Source: Isoetes taiwanensis
Taxonomy: Eukaryota; Streptophyta; Lycopodiopsida; Isoetales; Isoetaceae
DNA: 64,000 bases
Direction: 5' to 3'
Assembly (NCBI GenBank): GCA_021234155.1
Contig: JAJEKV010000061.1
Location: forward strand, 1,515,950-1,579,949
Shown: positions 57,353 to 64,000 of the stretch, in pieces
Layout: each line of letters opens with the position of its first letter
Position numbering within the stretch: the stretch's first letter is position 1
Notes under the pieces: generated by a model
What the model saw: only the letters and a program-made list of their open reading frames with translations
Told to the model about the DNA's origin: nothing
Databases searched by the model: none
Translations under genes and position numbers: made by a program

Positions 57353-57768
57353 TGTGATACATGAGCTCTCGCAATCGAGAGGAAGCAGAAGTGAGATAAG
57401 ACCAAAAACTCATCTAGCTCGTGAATGCTAGCTCTACTCATATATATAGTACAATGGCCTCTGGCCCAATATAGATACTTGTCAGATCTCGGTGTCGACT
57501 CCTGGAAGAAGGCCTGATTTGCAGGAATGCTGGCGGTGCCTCTTGAGGTGCCTAAAGTCACGCTGACGCTGACGCGGGCGGTGACGGCCCGTCACTTGTC
57601 TGCTCTCGACCTCTTCGTGCCCGTGGCCTTCGTGGTCTGCTGCTTGGCTGGCGACTTAGGCTTCTCTGGGCCTTTGACGACTGACCTACACCTGACTGTG
57701 GATCCTTGGCCTTGACCTGGTCCGTTGTGTGCATGAATAGTCCTGTATTTGGACGTACAGGACTAACA
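57353..57768 (-). repeat. 416-bp LTR of the gypsy gag half
   Basis: Read on the minus strand it starts TGTTAGTCCTGTACGTCC at 57,768 and ends GTATCACA at 57,353, with a TATATATA box at about 57,440-57,448. A hairpin with 9-bp arms (AGTCCTGTA/TACAGGACT) lies at its start (57,739-57,764). Its outer edge abuts the ParB/methylase-like gene at 57,769. No copy of this LTR was seen after the integrase at 63 kb. Confidence 0.7.
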
Positions 57769-57775
57769 AACTTGA

Positions 57776-59961
57776 TCGAGACCTGAGGAGCTTCAGAACA
57801 AAAAATTCTACATTATTTCTGGAAACCACAGCATATTTGCTACTCAGATCCTTTGCTCTGTGATGAGCAGCATTGAACAACGCATGGAATTTGCAAAAGT
57901 ATACGCCAAGAGAAGAACACGGGTGCTGAATGGAAACCTGTCGAACAGGGAATACATTCAATTATCTATTCAATGCAACGACATAATTGCAGACATTGTT
58001 TATAGAGGGCCAACTATGGAGAAGCTTCAACAGCTGCGTAATCAGCACAAGGTTTTCGGTTGTCCTCCACAGGGACCAACGGGCACAGCAATATCATCAG
58101 CTTGGAAGGTTAGCCTATTCAATTTTTGCTGAAACAGATCGCGACCGCGATTCTAACGAGCATTTCATTGCAGGATTTTGTTGAGGTGGCCACTACTACA
58201 TTGAAGGTCAAAGAACTTAAAGACGAAAAGCAGTTTCTATTTATGCACGACGAATCATGGGCAAAGTTCATGGAAGTTGTAAATAAGTGGGCAGCACGGA
58301 AGCTATCAGATGATCATGGAGAACTGCCAGAGAAGCCCACAAAAGATTTTTTCAATAAAACATTTCTCAGGTACCTTCGTGGAATGAACAATGCGGAGGT
58401 AGCCCAGCTTATGGATGAGATTCTTTTGGGAAAGACATATTTAAAGGTGCAACCTGGTTATACCGGCAGGCATGACTGTAAGCAGAGGGCCTTAGACATA
58501 AGAACTCTGACCTTGATGCACCGTGAGGTACTATCCTATGCCAATTGCTTGCTAGATAAAAAATACGGCAGCATGGAGGAGCTTGTGGCAGTATTCCCTG
58601 AACTCAATGAAGAGAGGCTACTTGATATAACAGGTATGGATTATATCAAGGCCAACTATAACAAGAATCACGTCCAGGGAAATCTTCCCACTGTTTTCCT
58701 AGAAGCTATACTAGCTATACTCAAACCCGAAGAAGCAAGGAAACAGAAAGAAAAGATGAACATTGTTAAAGCAGTAACAAAATCTGGAGTTCTTGTGTGG
58801 GGGCAAGTATCGAAAAATGCTACCATGGTTTTTATTGATATACGCAGTTTCAGCACTGTATGGGAAGTAAAAAAATACACGGATCTTTTCAGCAGGATTG
58901 CAAGCATGACAACTGCAAAGGTGTATCACATCGTCATGCTCTTGAGATCAGTTCATTTGCCAAACTGCTTGTACAGCCAAAGTCAAATCCAGGGGAGTTC
59001 GCATGTCTCCACGGGTGCTTATGAAGAACAGGGCTGGGTTAGCAAAAAAATGATAAAAGAATTTCAATACTACATCACCCATGTGACGATCAATAGAAGT
59101 GAGGCGCGTATCTTTCCTGTGCAACCCAGGTTGGAGCTGCGTCTAACTCAGGGGACCAATGCACCAAGAGGCACACCTCTACCAAAGTATCCAATCACAG
59201 GTAATGAGGAGGTGGACGCGAAAACAAAGAAAAAGTATCAAGAATACTTCACAGGTAAGCCAAAGTTCTCATGGGCAGCTATGGAAGGGGATTTTGTTCT
59301 CAAAGGCCAGGCTAAAACGTCGTATATTTATGCCATGGTCAAGGAGTTGGTTCCCGATGATGGTGTTGTTCTTGACTTCTTTTCCGCGGGAACTGCTTCT
59401 AGAGTGGCTCTGATGCAAGGGAAACGTAGCGTTTCCTTGGAGTATGACGACAAGGTCTGCAGGTTTTTGAGATCGTTCTTCGAGACCTTGGAGAAAATGG
59501 CAAGGCCAAACTGTGAAGCAGAAGAAGAGGAACAGAAAGAAGTCCCTGACGCAGGAGACGTGCCAGATATCAAAATAACTCAATCGACCGATCTGAGTAA
59601 CATGGAAACGATCCTGGACCAGTTAAATCAGAAAGGTTTTGAAGAGAGGCTACAGGAGACACGGGCTCTGCTAGAGAAGACAGAAAAGGACTCCGCTGCA
59701 CTTGATAAGACATTTGAAAAGCTCGAGGTACTGAACCAGAAATTTGAAATGGCAATGCCATTAATAACTGGTATGATCAACAAACAATCTACCCAGTTTG
59801 AATACGTGGGTACCTCTGAATCCGACACTCAGTTTGAAGACCCAGAAAATATCGAAGGAAGCAAGAGAAGGAAATTACTGGATACGTCTGAATTCGCGAG
59901 TGAGCTACGGGGGGAATTGTTGGATACACAAAGCTTTCGGGGAGATGACTACGGATCGTGA
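57776..59961 (+). CDS. ParB-like / N4-N6-methylase-like protein, 5' end lost
   Basis: Two exons (57,776-58,108 and 58,174-59,961) with a 65-bp GT-AG intron (AAG/GTTAGC, TTGCAG/GAT) encode about 700 open codons. Just inside the LTR edge the frame reads KFYIISGNHSIFATQ, like the SGxHR/S nucleotide-binding box of ParB-type domains; KRRTRVLNGNLSNREYIQLS and CND follow. The middle is a large region of unknown fold. At about 59,290-59,480 come YIYAMVKELVPDDGVVLDFF, SAGTASRVALMQGKRSVSLE and YDDKVCRFL, resembling motifs X and I (AdoMet site) of beta-type DNA methylases. The expected (D/S)PP(Y/W) is absent; VFIDIRSF at about 58,830 may occupy its place, so catalysis is doubtful. An acidic stretch and a long coiled coil (59,590-59,760) end the protein. 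The Met at 57,863 is probably internal. It could be a transposon-spread or host gene. Confidence 0.72.
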
Positions 59962-60011
59962 CCAGTGCGTGGCTGCACCGCTTTCGACCCTTACCTGGCT
60001 CCTTGCAATCG

Positions 60012-61751
60012 AATTCAACGTCTTGACCATTTTTCCGACCGGGTAACTTTCTCACGCCACGCCGGGCGTTCATCTTTGTCATGAAGCAACCATCGTTGGA
60101 TGGCGCCAAAGAACCGCTTTTCTTCACAACACAAAATGCCGCTCCTCCTGTCATGTTTCAACCTCCTGCTCATATTGTTCATGACATGGAAGTTGTTCCT
60201 CATATTCAAGCTCCTGAGGTGGAGATTGTGGACGTTGGCAACAATCAGCCAGTCTGCCTCGCTGCACATCTTCCGACCACCTATCGAGCTCGCGCCATCA
60301 CGCTCTTCAAAAAGTTCAAACACATTTTTGCCTGGAGCTATAATGATCTTCGGGGTATCAACAAAGACTTGGGGGAACTCACTATTCCTACCAAGTCAGA
60401 TGCACGTCCTGTATAGCAACGACAGTACAGGCTCAACCCAAATTACCGTGACCGAGTCAAGGCTGAAATTGACAAACTTCTAGCTGCAAGTTTGATCTAT
60501 GAGGTCAAACATTCTGAATGGGTGAGCCCTGTCGTCATTGCTCTCAAACACAAAGGTAAGATCCGCATTTGCGTGGACGACTCAATCAGGCCATGGAGCG
60601 TGATCACTTCCCGCTTCCCTTCACAGACTAGGTTCTGGAAGAGGTCGCTGGTCATGAAATGTACTCCTTCATGGATCAGGCTACAATCAAATTTTAATCA
60701 AAGAAGCTGATCAACTTAAGACTACTTCACCACCCCGTGGGGCACTTTTGCCTACAAGGTGGTTCCTTTTGGGTTATCAAACTCTCCATCAACGTTTCAA
60801 CGCATCATGCTCTCGGTTTTTCATGATTATATGAAGGAGAAACCCTTTCTCCAGATTTTTCAAGATGACTTTTCCGCCTACAGTTCCATGGATGACCACC
60901 TGGATAAATTAGAGCTCGTCTTTCAGAAATGTGATGAGTCTGGCATTAATCTCAATCCTGAGAAATGCACCTTCTGCGTCACCTCTGGTGTTCTGTTAGG
61001 ACATGTGGTCAGTAAAGCAGGTATCACCACGGATCCTGCTAAAATCAGTTGCGTGCTTAAAGCTCAAGCACCATCTAATATCAAGGAGACACGTTCTTTC
61101 CTGGGCAAGGTAAATTATTATTCCACCTTCATTCCTGGACTTGCAGCCATTGCTGATCCCATTCATAAACTCACGGGTGATGAATCCACTTGGGCTTGGA
61201 ATTCCCAGGCGGATGCTGCTTTCCAACTGTTGAAGATTTTGCTTACTCAGGCCCCCGTGCTTGTTCCTCCTCAATGGGACAAGCCTTTTCATGTTCATGT
61301 TGATGTCTCCGCATTTGCTATTGGTGCTGTTCTTTTTCAAGCATATGATGCGCACACAGACAAACCGAACCGTTATGCCAGCAGAAAACTCAATCCTGCT
61401 GAGCGCAACTATTCTGCCACTGAGAGAGAGGCCTTGGGCTTAATTTTTTGTGTCCAACGTTTCCGTCATTATCTCTTGGGCAGTCAAATAAAATTCTTCG
61501 TTGACCATCAGGCACTTCTCTATTTGATCAACAAGTCCACGCCCACGGGCAGAATTGCTCGTTGGGTCCTTCTTCTGCAAGAATTCGCTCCTTTTGAAAT
61601 CATTCATAAAGCTGGCAAATCTCATGTTGTCCCGGATTATCTCTTACGCGTACACACAGATGATCCCTCCACGGGTGTTTCAGATGCCTTTCCTGACGCT
61701 CAGCTGTTTTTGGTCACGGCCACGCCACATTGGTTTCATAACTACCAGTAG
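60012..61751 (+). pseudogene. Ty3/gypsy reverse transcriptase and RNase H
   Basis: Starts in the pol linker (VMKQPSLDGAKEPLFF) and continues through RT blocks KAEIDKLLAASLIYEVKHSE, WVSPVVIALKHKGKIRICVD, the region after motif A (from 60,759: VPFGLSNSPSTFQRIM), the catalytic FQDD at about 60,860, and LLGHVVSKAGI. RNase H follows: PFHVHVDVSAFAIGAVLFQ, AERNYSATEREALGLIF and FFVDHQALLYL. TAG at 60,414-60,416 and a small deletion near 60,680 that destroys motif A break the frame; from 60,759 to 61,751 it is open for 330 codons. No gag or protease precedes it on this strand. Confidence 0.88.
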
Positions 61752-62989
61752 TATCTTCTCACTGGTGCTCTTCCCTCCGAAGATCCCACTCTCTCTCCAA
61801 AAAAGCTTCAATCACGCCGCCGTCAGTTTCTCCGAGAGGTTCGTGACTACACCATGGTTGTGGGCCATCTGTACAAACGCGGCAAGGATATGGTTCTCAG
61901 ACGCTGTGTTCTTCCTCATGAAGTGCCCGATATCGTTCGACAAGCCCATGAAGGGCTTGGTGGTGGACATTTCCATGGTGACACCACGGCACGCAAAATC
62001 CTTCTCGCAGGCTATTTCTGGCTACGCTCTTCAAGGATGCCCACGCTCACGCCCGCACGTGTGATGTCTGTCAGCGTGTGGGTAGGCCCACGGCCCGTGA
62101 CGCTCTCCCGTTGACGCCGGTCGCCACGCCACTTCCCTTCAGCAAATGGGGAATGGACTTTGTGGGGCCCATTGATCCTCCCGCGCGGCACCCCCGTGCC
62201 CGCTACATTCTGGTCATCACTGATTACGCTACCAAATGGGCTGAGGCTTGCGCACTTCCTGACAACACTGCAACAAGCACAGCCAAGGTCCTCTATACGC
62301 ACATCATCACGCGTTTTGGCTGTCCCACGGAACTGGTCAGTGATCGAGGTGTTCATTTTGTCAATCACACCATTAAAGAACTGACGGATTATCTGCTGAT
62401 ACATCATCGCAAAAGCACACCTTACTATCCTCAAGGGAATGGTTTGGCCGAAAGCACCAACAAGACTCTCATCACTATTCTGAAGAAAATCTGTGATGCC
62501 TCTCGCACGGATTGGCACGAAAAATTACCTACTGTTCTTTGGGCTTACAACTGCTGTTTCAAGATTGCTACTGGTCACACTCCTTTTAAATTGGTTTATG
62601 GACAAGAAGCCTTGATGCCCTTTGAATATGTTCTTCCGACACTTCGTTTTCAACTTGCTACCACTCATAACCCACCTGCACCTCTTCAAGAACGAGTTTA
62701 CCAGCTTGAACAATTGGATGAACTTAGGAGAGATGCTTATATTCGGGTTCTTCATGGCCACCAGTTGCGGAAATCTTTGCATGACAAACATCTGAAGACC
62801 AAAAGTTTTAAAGAAGGTGATTTGGTTTTACTTTATGATTCTCGTTACAAAAATTTTCCAGGGAAGTTAAAGTTCAGATGGCTTGGTCCTTATCAAATCG
62901 TTCACGTTGTACAACCCAGCGTCTTTCAGCTGGCAGAATTAGATGGCACTCCATTACCTACACTGGTTAATGGCTTTCGCCTAAAATAA
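61752..62989 (+). pseudogene. Ty3/gypsy integrase, core intact
   Basis: The HHCC zinc domain (HEGLGGGHFH; CDVCQRVG) spans a frame change near 62,030. From 62,078 to 62,989 the frame is open for 303 codons: WGMDFVGPID (first Asp), LVSDRGVHF (second Asp) and GNGLAESTNK (Glu), with 35 residues between the last two, i.e. a complete DD35E triad. The C-terminus has KFRWLGPYQIVHVVQPSVF, a GPY-type module, and ends PTLVNGFRLK before TAA. It continues the RT/RNase H region on the same strand. No LTR was found within the 1 kb downstream. Confidence 0.88.
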
Positions 62990-63937
62990 TTTCATACAGA
63001 AGAATCAGACAGTCATACACATGATGCAACACACAATTCTGCCTCCACAGATAGTGACTAAAGCGGCATATTTATATTGATAGCAGTGGTGAAATACAAA
63101 ATGTGGGCATTGCCCATATACATCTGCTATGGGCAGAGCCCTATTTACAAAATCCTAAGTTTAAAAACCCTCTACTCCGGGTTGGGAGCAGAGGTTATGC
63201 GGAGGATCTGGTAGACGCACTGGTTCGGATCCCAGCGCAGGTGCACCACCACTTCGATGGCAGAGTCTTTGGGTCGGGATGCTCCGCCATCCCGCCGCAC
63301 CACCCGTCCATTCGTATGCCGCGGTTGCGGCACTTCCAGAGGTCCATGGCATTCATCTTACAGGTTATCCATTCTTGACAGCTTGTTGGCATAGTGCACT
63401 CGTCGTCCATGATCACGAACTGGTGTCTCAGCTTCGACCACTGCTCGTCTTATATAGCCCAACCGCTTGGAGCTCTGCCGACGTGGACCAATCATCAAAT
63501 TGCTAACGTGGTTGCAATGCAAGGCCATTTCTAAATCCAGAATCTTTTCTTCCGCCGCATATCTAGCCATGATACCTTCTGACACTTCCTTTTTATGATA
63601 TCCCACTTCGAGTTGCCTGCATTAAATGACCATTCCTTCCTTTCACGACCGTCGAAAATTAATGTTTGTACCTTCGCCAGCTGTCACCTCCGATCTTTCA
63701 TTCACGTCTCATCTCCACCGTTCATAGCTTCTCCCTTAACTGCTTGGGGACTTAGCCAAATTTTTGCTTCTCAATCCACCTGGCACCATCAACGGTTGCT
63801 GTTTTATTCTCCTCACGCCCCTTCGCAAGCACTTGTGTGCCCTAAAACCTTTTCGTCTATCTTCGCTTTCGTCGTCTGCCCTCCGCCCTCCGGCTTCTCA
63901 AGACAGTTCTTCCAGTTCCTTTTCGACGCTCTTTGTC
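62990..63937. other. Post-integrase region; GC-rich minus-strand frames
   Basis: No LTR start or polypurine tract is clear. On the minus strand 63,606-63,161 holds Cys- and Trp-containing frames (MDLWKCRNRGIRMDGWCGGM, WWCTCAG) that look partly protein-like but are unidentified. From 63,750 the plus strand becomes C/T-rich, like a plant 5' leader. Confidence 0.4.
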
Positions 63938-64000
63938 ATGGCCACTACACCCAAATTCCCTCAACTTCAAGCTTCTGTTCCAAGGGATCCAGCTCTTTTT
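63938..64000 (+). CDS. Possible start of a gene running off the window
   Basis: ATG at 63,938 in the context TTTGTCATGGCC follows a pyrimidine-rich leader-like stretch of about 150 bp. The 21 visible codons begin MATTPKFPQLQASVPRDPAL and stay open to the end. It might be a host gene or the gag of another LTR element; too little is visible to say more. Confidence 0.35.
   Translation, partial: MATTPKFPQLQASVPRDPALF

Noticed and set aside
57863-57865. Met at 57,863 as the true start of the ParB/methylase-like protein
   Set aside because: The frame is open and meaningful upstream (SGNHS box) to within 8 bp of an LTR edge, so the Met is probably internal.

Overview
The window is nuclear DNA of a land plant with a large, repeat-rich genome. 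Evidence is GT-AG introns, a plant-type NCS1 nucleobase transporter, a three-domain B3 (REM-like) gene, remnants of a mitochondrial dicarboxylate/tricarboxylate carrier, a KRP-type CDK inhibitor and a RING E3, plus plant-type transposons. A seed-free plant such as a fern is my best guess, because a ParB-like/N4-N6-methylase-like gene and a DFAENY-type transposase occur here; both impressions rest on memory and could not be searched. No RNA gene, CRISPR array or replication origin was seen.

Layout. 3.7-9.1 kb: a decayed ORF, then a minus-strand LINE (coiled-coil ORF1, endonuclease, RT). 10.0-13.2 kb: a Ty3/gypsy integrase fragment and an unidentified ORF remnant. 15.4-17.1 kb: a plus-strand LINE ending in (ATTCT)n. 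18.4-27.3 kb: one 8.9-kb terminal-inverted-repeat (TIR) transposon bounded by the 4-bp duplication TGGG, holding a decayed transposase, an FCP1/NIF phosphatase-like cargo gene, another unidentified cargo region and a nested 195-bp miniature relative. 31.2-35.3 kb: the gene-rich core, an apparently intact NCS1 transporter divergent from a B3 gene that carries two 1-nt frame breaks. 35.7-36.2 kb: the 3' three exons of a decayed mitochondrial carrier. 36.6-43.4 kb: LINE tails, tandem duplications and mostly non-coding DNA. 44.2-51.1 kb: a GGGGAGGTT motif cluster, a stop-riddled reading frame, an LTR with PBS and gag start cut by a CACTA element, then KRP and RING pseudogenes. 51.4 kb: a MITE. 54.3-63.0 kb: the two halves of a gypsy element in opposite orientations flanking a long, mostly open ParB/methylase-like gene. 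A new reading frame may start at 63,938.

Functionally, only NCS1 looks fully intact. The B3 gene may be intact if its two homopolymer breaks are assembly errors. The ParB/methylase-like gene is open for about 700 codons but has lost its 5' end at an LTR edge. The remainder records layered transposon insertion, gene-fragment capture and decay.
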